Origin: Rhodamnia argentea
Lineage: Eukaryota > Streptophyta > Magnoliopsida > Myrtales > Myrtaceae
Assembly: GCF_020921035.1 (NCBI RefSeq)
Contig: NC_063156.1
Coordinates: 3,596,001 to 3,660,000 of the forward strand
Direction: 5' to 3'
DNA: 64,000 nucleotides
The notes under the pieces are model-generated. The model worked only from the letters and a program-made list of their open reading frames with translations, was not told the DNA's origin and did not search any database. Shown in pieces: positions 1-13,427 of this stretch; the stretch's first letter is position 1, and each line of letters opens with the position of its first letter. A program made the translations under genes and the position numbers.

Positions 1-3000
1 GACTATTGGAACTTTGGCCATGCTTCGTTTCACAAACATGGAGACAATTCACACCAGATTGGTGAACACCCTTAAGAACACGAATAGGATTAACTTCAAT
101 AATCTCAAATGAGGAATTAGCTGCATTGCTATCTAACTCAGGGGACGCATCCAGCATAGAAGATGAAGACCCAAAGGCAACATCACCGGTCAACTTCCCA
201 TTTAGTTCCTTTACAGTTTTCACGGTAACAGGATCGTTGATTGGCTGTTCCTTACAAGCAATTCTGCTTAGCGACCTCCACCATCTTCCACCCTGGCTTC
301 CTCTCCCAGTCCGTGGCCGTTTCAGACAATCCATGAACTTTTCTAGATGGATATTGGACAACCGCCTCATAAAAGCTTCGACACTTCGAGTCAAATCCCA
401 AAAGGCAATACTCCCATCAGTGGCTCCACTAACCACGACATATACATTCCCAATCGGCACATTTTCTGGAATTCAAAATAAAAGGTCAAATTAACAACTC
501 TTGGAAGGAATACATGGCATCAAGCATGAATAAGATGAAACCTGACTAAAAATAACTTCTCCAAAGATCATAGATGTAGAAGACAATAGCATTTGAGTCG
601 AGATATTGTGGACATCAGCCGCCTAAGCTGTGCTAAGTATGATTGGTTTCTATTAAGATTTGACATATAATGTATAAATTGCACATCTGATATGAATGAC
701 AGCGCTGTCAACATAGGCTAAACTATGATTTCAGGTAAACAACCAACCATCTGATAGTTGATGTCTTGGAATGATGACATGCTGCAACGATAGAACTGGT
801 GATGATAGAGGAACCATCAGAGCAACATCAAACCTGCAAGAGGATGGAGAATGAATGACTATATCTGAGTAAGAGGAAAATAGGAAAAGTAGACAAGGAA
901 CCATTCTTATATGCTCCTAGCAATTACCACAGACGGTAGGGCAAGACAAGGGCTCGTATTGCAAGTGTAGCATCTGAACAAGCAACGGCAATAAAACAGA
1001 CAGTCAACCTGAAACGAAGACAGAAAGGAAGGTAAGACAAAATGCATCAGAATTTGCGAAAGTTACAAAACAAAACAGATATGAATATGCTTACCTAGAA
1101 CCAAAATGTCTAACGAGAAAAGCAGTCACAGCTAGATATCTCCAGTCATCTTCATTTTTATCACCTGCAGATCCTTTTAACAGCAGAGCCTCATTATCAG
1201 GCAGAAGTGGTTTAGATCTTACGTTGGTGTCTCTGACACCAATTAGCTTTTCAATGCTTCCCGGTTTTTTGGAAGGCACTGAATACTTAACTGGCATGTC
1301 CGTAGAAAGCCATTGGAAAGAAAATGTAGAGGACCCAGCTGATGAAAGCAATGAGCCATTTTTGGCATCCAGTAATCGTAAATCAGTAACACCACCTTCT
1401 ATCCCATCTGGTTTTCTTCTTCTCAGCAGCCAAGAAGTCAGAACACGCTTTGCGCCAACAGAAATAAGCAAAGACGGATTATGTTCATCCTCCATGAGAA
1501 TTCCCTTGAGATCCTTCGGAAGGTTCTCTATGTCCCCTAGATCAGACAGGTTAGAACCCGATGAGGTTGTATGGATATTCGTAACACAACATATTGATCT
1601 GACAGCAGATCCGCCAACATGCTCCCCAAGTAATTTGGATGAAGACCAATTGTCAGTGCACTGAGTATACCTAAATCAGGCACAATTAAATTAGCTCAGT
1701 ATATGAGTTGGGTATTCTTCAGTTTGCATTACTAAATGCTCGTGAGAAGAGACAGATGAAACCAAACTATTGGAACTGGTTTAAATCTGCATGATCCCTA
1801 GGAATAGATGGTTGGATGTCAGGCAGGTCACTATATGACTATGATTTGTCATTGCATATTCATCAATAAGTTCAACAATATTATGTGACTCCATAAAATT
1901 TGGCAGGTGGACGATGAGATTTCTTTCTTTGTGATTACTAATCATCAATTTTTAGTTCCACAATATCAAAAACGAAATCCAGAGTTATCAAGGATAAAAA
2001 CTGAGATGCGAGATTCAAAATCTAGATACAAAATGCTTTTCACTACCCTATGCAGTTGTTCTAACCTTGTTTCCCAGATTAATTAAGCAAAATTTCTTAC
2101 TGAGGATGTCTAAATTGGCATCAAGATTCTGATAGAAACCAAAAAAGATAAAAATAAAAGAAAAAAAGGGGACAGAAACAAATTGAGAAAGAACCAACAG
2201 ATAAAAGGAAAATGAGCACAAGGTCCAACCGAGCATCGCATAGCCAAACTAGGTTCTAAAGATAGCATGTGTTATGGTGGGGAACTAGAAAGAGACATCA
2301 CTTAAGGGAAGAATTCACAACACGAGAGACTCTAGGAAGCTTATTTTGGTTTGGTGATTCTGACAAAAGCCAGCTTATTGCACATGTACTTTTATCCAGA
2401 GATCCACTGCGCTGCATCTGCCACAGTTACATCAATTGTGGCTATTACCAGCTATGTTCAAGTAGAAACAAACAACCTCTATCTTAAAGTTTCAAGAAAC
2501 TGTCTAAGTGTTAACAAACGTAGAGTTACGTCAATCTAAATTGTCACAGAGTCATTACAATACCTAGTCAGCCTCACTGTCCCGTCCTCACAACCAGTTA
2601 CAATCCAACTAGATTGTTTGTTTTTTCTGAGCTGAAAATCTCCAGTAACAAAGCATAAAGAATGCACCTCCCTTCCATGGAACTGCAAACGTAGATTTTG
2701 AGGGAGTATCTTGTCCTTTGAGTCCATTATCCAGTGTCTGTGGATGTAAATAATGTCATCCTGGAATGGACAAGTTAGAATGAAAACTATATTTGAAAGT
2801 AGAAGCCATATGTCATTTTCACAAAAAAAATCTTGACCAGAACAACAAGCATATACAAAAGAGAGCCTGTTTTTAGAGGGAAAACTGCGTCAATGCATGG
2901 TGGAAGCATCTAACTACAAGACAAATCTTACAGTGGACAGCGGCCAAGATGTAAAAATAAAAATAAAAAAAATTAGGAGAAGACCTTAAAAAGATGTGAA

Positions 3001-6000
3001 TAGAGACTAAAAATAAAATCTTGAGCCCTTGGATCTTAAAGAAACTTGATACAAGACAGAGAATACAGGTATAAGATGGTTCATGCAGCCAACCTCACCT
3101 GCTGGAATAAGATTGTAGCCCTTGGATCAGACTATAACTTAACAAAAAAGGGCATAAGATGAGTCATGTACCCAACTGTATTTAGTGGAATAAGATTTTT
3201 CTGTTCCACATGTCAATTCTACAAAGATCCGTTGCATGGGAAAAGGGTGAGGACATTATGAACTTGAATGATCAATTCATGGGCCAAAATTTCCATTCTT
3301 TGGAAAGGCTTTCTCCTATGACTCGATGAAAGAGAAGTCCCCAGAAGTTTGTTATGGTGAATTATGTCATATTGAGTAGAGCAGGCCCCAATTATGAGGT
3401 GAGACGTGCTGCAAGTCGCAATTGTTCAGTAGCTGGAGACAACCAACTAGTGGTGAAAGTGTCTTAGACAATCAAATAAAGTGAGGTCAGACTTTTCCAC
3501 AGACAAATTCCGACAACCAAATAAGTGATGTCAGATAATTCTAGGAACAGATTTCCAGCGCAATTCTCTATTTCTATCTCCAATGTGATCTCATTTCAAT
3601 ATGATAACATGAACAAACCTTGACATAGGCAAAGCAGTTCTTCATCTCTGGTACATCACCCAGATAATAAGAATGTGGACGCCGCCAGCCACCGCACGAA
3701 ACTTGCACGACCTGTTCCAATGGCAATGTAAGAAATTAAAACAAATCTTTATCTCATGACATGAACAAGCGAAGAAAAGTAACAAGTAACAAGTAAAAAT
3801 GATACAAATAAATAACGAGGAAGCAAGAGAACCTTAGCCTCAGTTACTAAGTTCCATATTATAAAATCGGTGGATGCAAAACCAGATGCATAACTGCCAC
3901 TTGTTCGTTCACTGGTAGATTCATTTTCAGTGGAAACAGATTCAATCATGCTTAATTCTTTCACCTGCTTCATCCCTACAAAATTCAAAGATTGCAGACC
4001 TTTGTCATATTCCATATAGCATATGCATCCATCAGCTCCGGTCTGAAACCACAAAGAGTGTGTGTCATGCAATGTAACCATAACCCGGCAGACACCATTT
4101 CCATGGAATTATGTCAATATATGTTTGCCTCAAGAGAGACGCAGATATTGAAGGTCTTACAGAATGTAATTCAATGTGATTGAAGCTCATGTGAGCCACT
4201 GAAATGCTGGAAACTGCTGAGATGCCATGAGCTCCTTTAAAATGGTTTACTGGAGATATTTTTGCAGCTGACATGGCAAAGGTATTTAACAGCAGGTCCT
4301 TTAATAAAGGGAACAGAACCAGATTACCCCGTAGATCCCCACAGATCAGCAGCTGCAACATCAAGCCAGATGATCATGTCCATTTGGACTCTGCATAATA
4401 CAGACTAGTTGATAATAAGGTTGGTTTTCCTAAAAGAAGTGTCAAACCAAATATGTGTTGCAGAAATTACTCATTTTGAAAGATTGATTTGATGAAGCCT
4501 GCAGCTATAATGGAAGGAAGTTGATTTTCCTTTTATCATGACACTGACGGCTATCAGCAATGGCCAAGATTGGTGACAGTAGATCATCATGCACTTGCTA
4601 CAAAAGGATTTTGCTTACTATGACTGTTGAAATGGGCATGTCATTGGATGATTGGAATAAAAGCTAAAATTTTCCGAAAAGTGTAAAAAGGTCATGGTTC
4701 CATGATATCTTAAATGTTAGCCTCAAGATGTGGTCAGTGGAGTGCAGCAGATAATGTTAGTTATGACAAACAAAATAACACCATTTTCAAGAACTCAGCA
4801 CTTGTATAATATAACAAACATTTAGCTTTCTTCTATGTTTCTTTTATAAGTTTTTTTATAGATGATAATGTCACGCCATTTAAGCATGATAATAATGATC
4901 ACAAGCATATACCTCGTTCTCAAATGCCACATCCAAGCACATAATTCGAGATCCCAAATCTGATTTGAACTCAGCAATCAGGGAAATTTGTGGACTGCTT
5001 TCTGGATAAAGAGAACTAGATTGCGAAACCTCGAACAATCTCCAAAGTTTCATGGCTCCTCTAGGGTCAGCAGTGAAAATGAACCTAGACAGTATGGAAA
5101 CCAAAGGCGACTATAAGAACCTATAAAAAAAAATCAAGCACCATAAGTATAAGCAACAAACAAATAGCAGAGGCTAGCTTTTCAGAGACTAGAGCTCTCG
5201 TGTGCGTCAGTAGACAATAGTTTCGGAAACTAGACTTTGAGCTTTTACTAATTTTACAAAAATAGTTCTCCTAAATGAAGCATCTATTTTTGTTCCCAAC
5301 ACCCCAAAACGACCTGCCTAACAGGGTTTTGATGAAAGCATTTCTTTCCTAACCAACCAACGTGTACTTCTTGTGTTACCAGGCCTGCCCCTTTCTCCTT
5401 GTTCAACCCCTACAACTAAACTCATGTTTTCCTCCACAATGTTGGCCAAAAGGAACTAAAATAATGAATGAATACTAATTTATGAGGTTTCACCACCTTT
5501 TGGTCATTCCTTTGAAAATTTAATTATTAGCAGTTCATCGACATGTTCCAATGTTCAAGAAGAGAGTATTACCTATGTCCCAGTGACTTGCACCAATGGA
5601 TTCCTAAGAGCTGTCGATCCATTTCAGCTGCCCAAGAGAAGTTGACGCTCACTTTAGGAGAATCAGAATTCTTTACAACTCTGACAACTGTTGTCCATCC
5701 TTTGCCATCTCCGACAGCAACCCAATCATCAGCATCATTCCAAGGATCATATGGATTTGAGGGCAACAGTTCCATACAAATAATTGGCACATCATTACTT
5801 ACTCGAACAAGTTCAGTCCACCTTAGATCGCCATCATTGCACAATTTGGCATGATACAGATATCCGTGATTAGTGGCAATATACAATGCATCTTCACATG
5901 TGAAGCTCAAGCATCGGACGTACTCACTTTTGCTGCAACAAGTCAGAAGAAATTTTGTTAAAGTATCACACATTGCTTGTATACATGGCCAATATCATCT

Positions 6001-9000
6001 TTCTTTCAGGTGATCTCTCTCCACCTAATAACTTAAGCTTTTACATTGGACTTATTGACATGTTACTAGAGGTTTTTTTTGCCTCGGATCGCACGTGAGG
6101 CTCCGTATTCATCATTTCCAAGTACGTTCTATGTCTGGTTTGAATGAGAAAAAGGAGTTAAAGTATCCCACATCGCTTGTCTATTGAGTTAATAAGCTCT
6201 TTATATACATATGGTCTCCCTCCACCTAACAGCCTAAGCTTTTATCTTAGACTCTCTTACAAGACCAATAACGGTGTACGGAATAAGAGTACGATAAAAA
6301 TAAAGTGCCAAATATAGACAGAAATAGATATATGAACTTCTTAAAAGCACATTTCAAACACAGAAAAATGTCCATGCAACATCTGCATTCAGACTTCAGT
6401 TATAACTCATTTAGCCTGCTCATCTATCTGATGAAGCAACGGCATAACAACAGATTCACTATAAACCCTAGGAGAATGATCTTCAATCATGTCATTTCTT
6501 GACGGTCGGCCAGCTAAAGCAAGTTCATTTTCTTCCCCAGATTTTCTCGAAGAAATGCATGAAGTTTTTATTTTTTAATTTTGGAAGAATGATCCCAATT
6601 GTAATCGAACACGAACAATGTGATTTAACAAGAAGATATTTAGTCTATTCCTATGAAGATTGTCCACTACAACGGAAATTTGATTTTCCAAATCTAAAGC
6701 AAGCTAATATTACCTGTCCATGTGTCCGCTATGACTTGATGAATTCGGAAGATGTGCAATAAGTAGCTCAGTTCCATCTCTTAAGTTTTGTATGTTTGAC
6801 TGTTTTGCAGAAGCCTCAGCTAAAGAAGCATCCAGTTTATGCACTTTAATTGCAGAGTCAAAACCACCAGTGACGAGGAGTGAAGACCTTGGATCATAGA
6901 GACACCGCCATATACCCCTTCCACTGAAACATAACAGTGGCATGCCAATACCAACACATCATTACATAGATACAAATGATATTTGTTGATGATGGTCATA
7001 GACCGGAATAAATACTTCTACCAAAGAAGAAAGGCCAAAAATAAATAATTCACCAGGATACAGACAATTGGTATTTGTTTCTTCAATGTATAAATAAATC
7101 CTAGAGGCATTATAAAAAAATAAAGACACAACAAATCCAATGTGGGTTGAGAATTTAGATTTGCTTTATTCCAGCTTTGTAGCATTCTCCTTCGCAAGCA
7201 AGGTGTCAATGATGTACGAGTGTAATCTTCTCTATAACTGAAAAGGCGCAAGCACCACTATCACATGTCATGTGTTGGCAACGATGACACTGAAAAAGGG
7301 GGGAAAAAAGAACAACTGTAGTGGCTTACATGTGCTCCCGGATGACTTCATGCTGTCGTCCATCCAGTCCCCACACACGACATGAGCAATCCTCGCCAGC
7401 AGTAACAATCAACTAAATAAAATCACAAGAAACAGAAGTTAGTCATAGCATCAAAAAGACGGCCATAAGAATAAAGAGGACTTGATCCCAAGTTGCTGAA
7501 CAGAAACTCTTACAAGATGGTCATAACATCAATTGAGCAAATATAAACCATAACACATTAATGTTTTTGGTGGTGACATTTGAACTAATCTATAGCAAAT
7601 ACCAAATCTCTAGTACCAGTTGCCTGATCTTTGATCTTACAATGCGGTTCCTATTGTGCCTCTATTTAGAATTCAATGCAACTTCAAGGCTTTTTTTTTA
7701 AATAAGAACCAGCTTGACGACTAATGTATTTAGGAAAGAAAGACACCTTCCAACATGCTAGTGAAAAGAAATATGATGTGAGAGACAACTTCTGGCACTA
7801 GCAAATTATAGCTGTTTAGTTTACATTATTGCCAAAGATCAAACCTTTAAATCCCCACATCTCCAAGAATACATGTCAATTTCATGAAAACACAAAAGAG
7901 CCTTCCGTTTGCATTTGACGAATCCAATATGGCTCATGTTGCACCAACTTGGATGTACACCGTTGCAGCAACTAAAAGTCCAAAGCAACTTCTTTTTAGC
8001 CATCGTCAAAGCAGAATTCCACAAGCGAATAACAGGAGGAAGATCAATGTCACTCAACTCAAAGAACACTTACACACAGCTTAAAATAGATCATTGCAAT
8101 TCTAGAAATATCTCTGTTCCTTAGCCTTCTCAGCTGTCTCATATCACTCTGTTAACGAACCTTACATTATCAGATATACAACAATCCCAAACTCGAGCAC
8201 TGTGGCCAAAAAGCAATCCAATCTCTGCTGCATCTTTAGAATATCGTGACTTGCAATGAACTTCCCAAATACGTGCACTGCATGCATAAGAAAACTGGAT
8301 CAGGAACTTTCCATCATCAAAGCAATTTTGAGAAATTACACTGGAGCTGCAGGATTAAAAAATCAACCTGCGATCATCAGATACAGAGACCAGTTTGGAG
8401 CCGTCAGAGGACCATGCAATTCGAAATATTGAACCTTCATGCCCAACAAGTCTACAGATGTGAAAAGCTTCATAGGGAAGACATTCATGGACAAGACAGT
8501 TGCAAGCACATGAGTTTATGAGGCCTTCTCCTGTGAGCTCAATCGAAGATGGAGCATCATGATGGGGAACCACTTTCCAGATCAAAATCTGTGAAATTCA
8601 TTCAGGCAATTTGCTTAAGTTTCAACCAGAAGCAAAAAGATGCAAGATAATAGCTAGTAAAACTTTCCAACTCAGACCTTCACTAAAATTTCAGGTACGA
8701 GATAATTCAACAAAGTCATGTCCTAATTTAAATAACTCAAAATGAACAAACCAAAAGAATGATTGTTTAAAAAAAAAAAAAAATTGATGGACCCAAAAAA
8801 AAAAAAGATTCACCTCTTGCAACAACTAATGGAGGAGAAATGATGCAGCAAAGTCGAGTTTCACAATAAATCTCAAATGTCCAAGGGGGCAAAGTGATCA
8901 CATGTTCACCAAAAAGAAGTAATATAGGAACGCAAGCAATACGTATTCACAAAAAGTTTAAGGATCAAATGATTGCCACCTCATTGTAAATTGTTCCAGA

Positions 9001-10109
9001 TGCAACTTGGAGATCTTCAACATTGTCACCCCACAACCGCATGGAATACAGAAGGCATCTCTCTACATTAATAACCAACCCAAGGTTAAACATGAGGAAA
9101 AACTTGAATCTTTTTCCTTTTTATTTTGATTTCTGTTTTTGCAGGGAATTGGGAGAAGGGGAAGAGGCTTGCGAATTATACATCTACAAATAAATAAAAT
9201 GTGTACAGAGTACTCACTGTACCCAACTCCGTGCAGTTGAAATGCACAAGGAAACTGCAATACCCTCGTACTACTACAACACGATCTGAAGAATAGAAAA
9301 GAGCAACAAATCGACGACTAACCAGGGGAAGAAACTGCAAGAATCAAGCTACATGTATCGACATCCCAAAGGTGTATGGAGTTGTCACTGCATCCTATAG
9401 CAACCGTAAGACACCTCTTCAGCTCGTTCGAAGAAGTTCCATTGTCCTACTAACCAAATTCACGACTCAATCAAACCATCATAAGAAACAAGACAACAAT
9501 CAAAGTTCGGACAATAGCATTTGCCGAACCAAGAAGAAGGCCGAAACCTCACCTTCAAGAAGCAGACATCCATAACCCAGTGGCTCAACCTCGGCACCGG
9601 AGAAATCAACTTCAAATCCGCCGACAACACAGTTTCACTCTCCTCGCGAGCTTCCCTTCCTAGTCGCACAGACAAGCGAAAGAGCTTCACCCTCCTCTCT
9701 CCATACACGGCCACAGTGTAATCAAGCATCGAAGACGACGATCCTCCGGGGAAATCGACAGAGCCAAGGACGACTCCGTGCACGCGAACCCCCCGGAAAA
9801 CGTAGAAAGTCCGTATCATCGCCCCCGATACCAGCTCGAACAGCGACATCTGCGAGCCGGAACCTGCGAACAGAAAACGGAAGAGCACGTCGGGCTCGTG
9901 ATTTCGAGTCTGGGAGCAGTAGGAAGCTATAGTCAAAGAGATGATTCGGAGAGAGAGAGAGTACCGGCGAGGAGGAGAGGGAGAGAAGAGGGGCGAGAGA
10001 GGGGGGGAGGGAGGTGGAGGAAGCAGAGAGCGGAGATTTCTCCGAGGTACTGTCCGCACTGAATCCGCCATTCCCGTCGTTGCTGCTGCTCTGCGGGGTC
10101 CTCCGCCAT
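1..10109 (-). CDS. WDR6: WDR6-type WD40-repeat protein, tRNA 2'-O-methylation cofactor (3' end beyond window)
   Basis: Eighteen exons join in one frame: 10109-9965, 9863-9553, 9446-9323, 9062-8980, 8588-8368, 8277-8166, 7412-7330, 6923-6714, 5932-5573, 5084-4913, 4352-4161, 4042-3833, 3711-3619, 2760-2564, 1670-1095, 1008-928, 833-748 and 465-1. All introns are GT-AG and about 1,240 residues are visible. The protein starts MAEDPAEQQQRREW. WD-type blades are seen, for example SIHLWDV, GHEGSIFRIAW followed by SARIWEV, GHSARVWDC followed by CRVWGLDG, TADPRGAMKLWRL, and near the visible end ATDGSIAFWDL. The order and wording fit the plant WDR6 family (Arabidopsis At4g01860 type, about 1,300 residues), so roughly 70 C-terminal residues should lie left of the window. 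WDR6/Trm734 proteins are known partners of the TRM7/FTSJ1 methyltransferase that methylates tRNA position 34. That role here is by family. The start codon is chosen because the upstream frame has no family similarity. Confidence 0.93.
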
Positions 10110-10255
10110 TTGCGCTGCGAAATGCGTAGGTTATAGCTCTTGCTCGTGCTCGCAGAACTGCCGGTGTGCGCTTCGGGAGGTTCATGAGAGGTTTTTGCTG
10201 CGACCCAAAGAAAAGAAAAATAAAAAAAAAAGGAAGAAGAAGCTTGCGAAGAAGG

Positions 10256-10260
10256 AAAAA
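10256..10260 (-). terminator. Pol III terminator of tRNA-Phe
   Basis: Five T residues on the minus strand directly abut the tRNA 3' end, which is the expected RNA polymerase III stop signal. Confidence 0.8.
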
Positions 10261-10285
10261 TGCGGTGAGCGTGGATCGAACACGC

Positions 10286-10328
<43 letters not shown>

Positions 10329-10333
10329 CCCGC
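10261..10333 (-). tRNA. tRNA-Phe (anticodon GAA)
   Basis: The reverse complement is a complete 73-nt cloverleaf without intron. It begins GCGGGGATAGCTCAG, carries a D-loop TTGGGAGAGC, an anticodon loop with GAA (ACTGAAGAT), a T-loop GTTCGATCC and a 3' end CACCGC plus discriminator A. A and B box promoters are intact. It matches the cytosolic plant tRNA-Phe, including the known non-Watson-Crick pair in the acceptor stem. It sits between the WDR6 and ATG8 start codons, in the WDR6 orientation. Confidence 0.97.
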
Positions 10334-10354
10334 ATTCATACGGATCGTCGCGTC

Positions 10355-10362
10355 TATATATA
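10355..10362 (-). promoter_or_regulatory. TATA-like element upstream of tRNA-Phe
   Basis: TATATATA lies 22-29 bp upstream of the tRNA 5' end on the minus strand. Plant tRNA genes commonly carry such an element at this distance. It could also serve Pol II transcription of WDR6 or ATG8; the sequence cannot tell. Confidence 0.5.
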
Positions 10363-10412
10363 CATACAGTATTTTGATACCGACAACACCCAGCAAACAG
10401 TTCTTATCGATT

Positions 10413-10499
10413 GTAAGTTGCCGTTTCAGTTCTTCCTCTTCCTAGCTTTCCAGACCCCGTCTCTCCCTCTCTCTCTCTCTCTCTCTGGTTTCTGCACAG
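10413..10499 (+). other. Probable 5'UTR intron of the ATG8 gene
   Basis: A strong donor (TTG|GTAAGT-like, GTAAGT at 10413) and a CT-rich tract ending in TTTCTGCACAG at 10499 define an 87-bp intron. Its acceptor directly abuts the first ATG at 10500. This is inferred from splice signals only; transcripts are needed to prove it. Confidence 0.5.
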
Positions 10500-10502
10500 A
10501 TG

Positions 10503-11931
10503 ATGGGGAAGATGATCTCCTTCAAGGAAGAGTTCACATTCGGTTCGTTCCCCCATCTCTCTCTCTTTCTCTCTCTGTGTCGATTGATGTTACGCACATC
10601 GTCGCGTGTTTGATTGAAATGCTTGAAAACAATGACAGACGAAAGATTGGACGAGTCGCGCGACATCATCGCCAAATACCCCAATCGCGTCCCTGTGAGT
10701 CCCCCCCTCCTCCCCAGCTTCGTCGAAATCCCTTTTCCTTTCTCTTTTCCTCTCTTTCTTTTCGGGGCGTTTGTAGTTCATCGCGGCATTGCTCCGACGC
10801 TGGTGATATTGGGATGTGGATGTGGTTTTGTACATGGTGTTTCCTGAACGATTGTTGCATTTGTTTCTTCAATAGAAGGCGTTCTTCTTTGTTTTCCGCT
10901 TATGATGTTCCTTCTTTTTTTTTTTTTTTTTTAGCGAAGTTGTTCGCCTGACGCGATTGAACGATTTCTGCAGGTAATCGTGGAAAGATATTCAAGATCG
11001 AAACTTCCTGATATGGAGAAAAGGAAGTAAGTCAAAAGATATAGTTTTCTTGCACGAGCAATGTATGAGCATGTTCTGAACTGAAAGCATTCGAACTTTA
11101 CATGAGCATCACTCAGCTCCATCGCATCCTAACTGTTAATTGTAATTCTCAAGCTCTGTGGTTCTTTCTGGCTAGCACGAAATATCCTTATTTTCCTTGC
11201 TGTATGCTATGCGGGTTTCGCTACGGTAAGTGTTGGCATAGATGGGTAGTTGTTTATGTGGGCATTCAAGGTTTCTAATGGGACGTGCAAACCGGGTAGC
11301 CAGCCACTGTCTTGGATGACATATGGTCTTGTCTTGGCCACTGTCTTAAGCGTCTCGCTGCAATTTTTTGAGAAATGAGAGCTGATGTTGGAACATTCAG
11401 GTCCTTTAAAGCTTCTTATTGACCCCGGTGATGAGCAAAATCGATTAACGGGTATTGTTGGTGTGCTTCGATGAAGAAGAATGGGGAGAAGCAGGAATAT
11501 GTTATCCCTGTATTATTCCTACCAGTATTCCAAGCGCAACAATGAAAATGAAAATCAAAACTAATTCAGCTATGTCCGATAACCACGGCTTTTTGTTTCG
11601 TGTTTTGCTTCGACAGGTTTTTGGTTCCTCGGGACATGTCTGTTGGACAGTTCATCCACATCTTGAGCAGTAGGCTTCGTGTAGCTCCCGGAAAAGCTCT
11701 TTTCATCTTTGTCAAGAACACGCTGCCGCAGACAGGTAAGTTTGCCTTTTCCGGTCTTTTAACTGTATGAATGAGATGCGGGGGGGAAGCTTTGTATTTA
11801 TTGCCAACTTCTTTTGACTGTTTGCTGCAGCCAGTTTGATGGACTCTGTATATGAATCGTTCAAGGACGAGGACGGGTTTCTGTACATGTGTTACAGTAG
11901 TGAGAAAACCTTTGGCTCGCAAATTATTTAG
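10503..11931 (+). CDS. ATG8I: ATG8i/ATG8h-type ubiquitin-like autophagy protein
   Basis: Five coding exons (10503-10542, 10639-10694, 10974-11026, 11617-11735, 11831-11931) give 122 residues. The protein carries the ATG8 hallmarks [52 protein letters not shown] and [18 protein letters not shown]8 is conjugated through its C-terminal glycine to phosphatidylethanolamine on autophagosome membranes. Sequence and short length place it in the ATG8h/i clade. Unlike Arabidopsis ATG8h and ATG8i, which end at the exposed glycine, this frame continues with Ser-Gln-Ile-Ile before TAG, so ATG4 cleavage would be required. Three in-frame ATGs (10500, 10503, 10512) precede the conserved SFKEEF. I chose 10503 ([11 protein letters not shown]) because relatives begin in a similar way. 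Confidence 0.94.
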
Positions 11932-13427
11932 ATGTGTCGATAATGGTCCTCTTGGCAACTTTCTATTTGGAATCATACATGCGTCAATTCAATCAAACTA
12001 CATTGTACACACCACATGGTACATCGTGGGATATTGAATGTCTATTCGGTGTAATTTCCTTTTTCACTACCGTGACCTTGAGGCTTGCTCGCTCCCTATG
12101 CAAGCCCCAGTGAACCGAAGTATTCGTTTCCGTTCCGTCTCTTCGTGTTGCACTGCTTGCGCTGCCATTCTTTTCTAGAGTATTCAGAGCGGCAGTAGGT
12201 CTCTTTTTTCGATTTATTTTCTCATGCCTTGGGAGTGCTTTTGTTTGCCAGAAATATATGTTACAGGGGAGCTCTCTTAATCTTCAGATGATGTTTTGTC
12301 CTAAGAAACGCTGGAGAAAAAAATCACTGCATACCATGATTTCCGATTTTTCAGATGGCAAAACTTAATTTCGAGATGTGTCTTAACATAGGGCCAATGC
12401 CTCTACAATGAATCTGAAGGCCACAACCACCGCCAGGGTAGTAACCTAAGCAAGGCTCCACAGAATTTGCTACTCACGTCATTTCGACTTGGGAGTTGGA
12501 TCTCGTATGATTTTGAATATCCGGGTCAAAATCAAATATGAACTATGAAGTGTTATGTGTAATTGAGCTGGACCAGGCTCGATTGTTGAAAATAAAGTCA
12601 GCAGCAAGTTGAGCTTGTACTCGAGATTGAGATAGAGCCAGAGCTCTAAAACTACAGTTGATGTAAGAAAACTTGCGGCACTTCACCAAGTAACCAGCTT
12701 AATTGCTCATGGAGAACAATGGCAACAAAAATGCAGGCCATACCAAATGCTCACGTATAGCCGCGCTCATCAAATCTATAGTTTACGTTTAGCAAGTGAT
12801 AGCAGACTAGGAACTTACATTGCCATGGAGTACTCAGTTTGGCAAGAGACAACCGATGTTTGGAAAAAAAAAATTAAGCTGATGCTGTAGGGAAAATATT
12901 GTCAAATCAGTTAAAAGAGAATCCCGCATAATTCTGTATTTCAACCAAAACCGGACATTTCTGTATAGTTCGTCAACAGCACCCAAATCAACAGCGATTA
13001 AAGAAGCTGCTTGTGAAGGGCACGAAGTATCTGGACAAAAGGGTATAACAACAGAGGACCTTTGCACCAGAAACAAAAAGTCAACCAAACTACGATCATC
13101 AAACCTAGAGCTGTAATTCTCATCTGAAAAATAACCTTAATAACCTGTGTATATCCACACTTTGCTGTGGTCCAGGCAATCCATGTGCATCAAAAATGGC
13201 CAACTATCGAGCACCACGCCTTCAGCCATCAGACTTGATGCAAAAAGGGATAGCTCACTGAGCACCTAAACTAACTGCCCTGGAAAACTGAACGAACATG
13301 GTGCTTACAAACACGATGAGCTCAGAGAAATAGACATTCTCATGTGTTTCGAGTTCAGTCATGCACTCCGGAAACCCCAAAGAGCTTCATAGTCAAAACT
13401 CCTACCAGCAGAACCACTTGAGTGTTT
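11932..13427. other. Convergent 3' intergenic region, no gene seen
   Basis: This holds the 3' ends of the ATG8 gene (left) and of the HEL2-like gene (right, minus). I found no exon-like conserved reading frame, tRNA or repeat structure in it; short open frames here are chance. Confidence 0.6.

Noticed and set aside
9722..10396. Long open frame across WDR6 exons 1-2, the intron and the tRNA
   Set aside because: It reads through the tRNA gene and an intron with clean GT-AG borders; the spliced frame gives the WDR6 family N-terminus.
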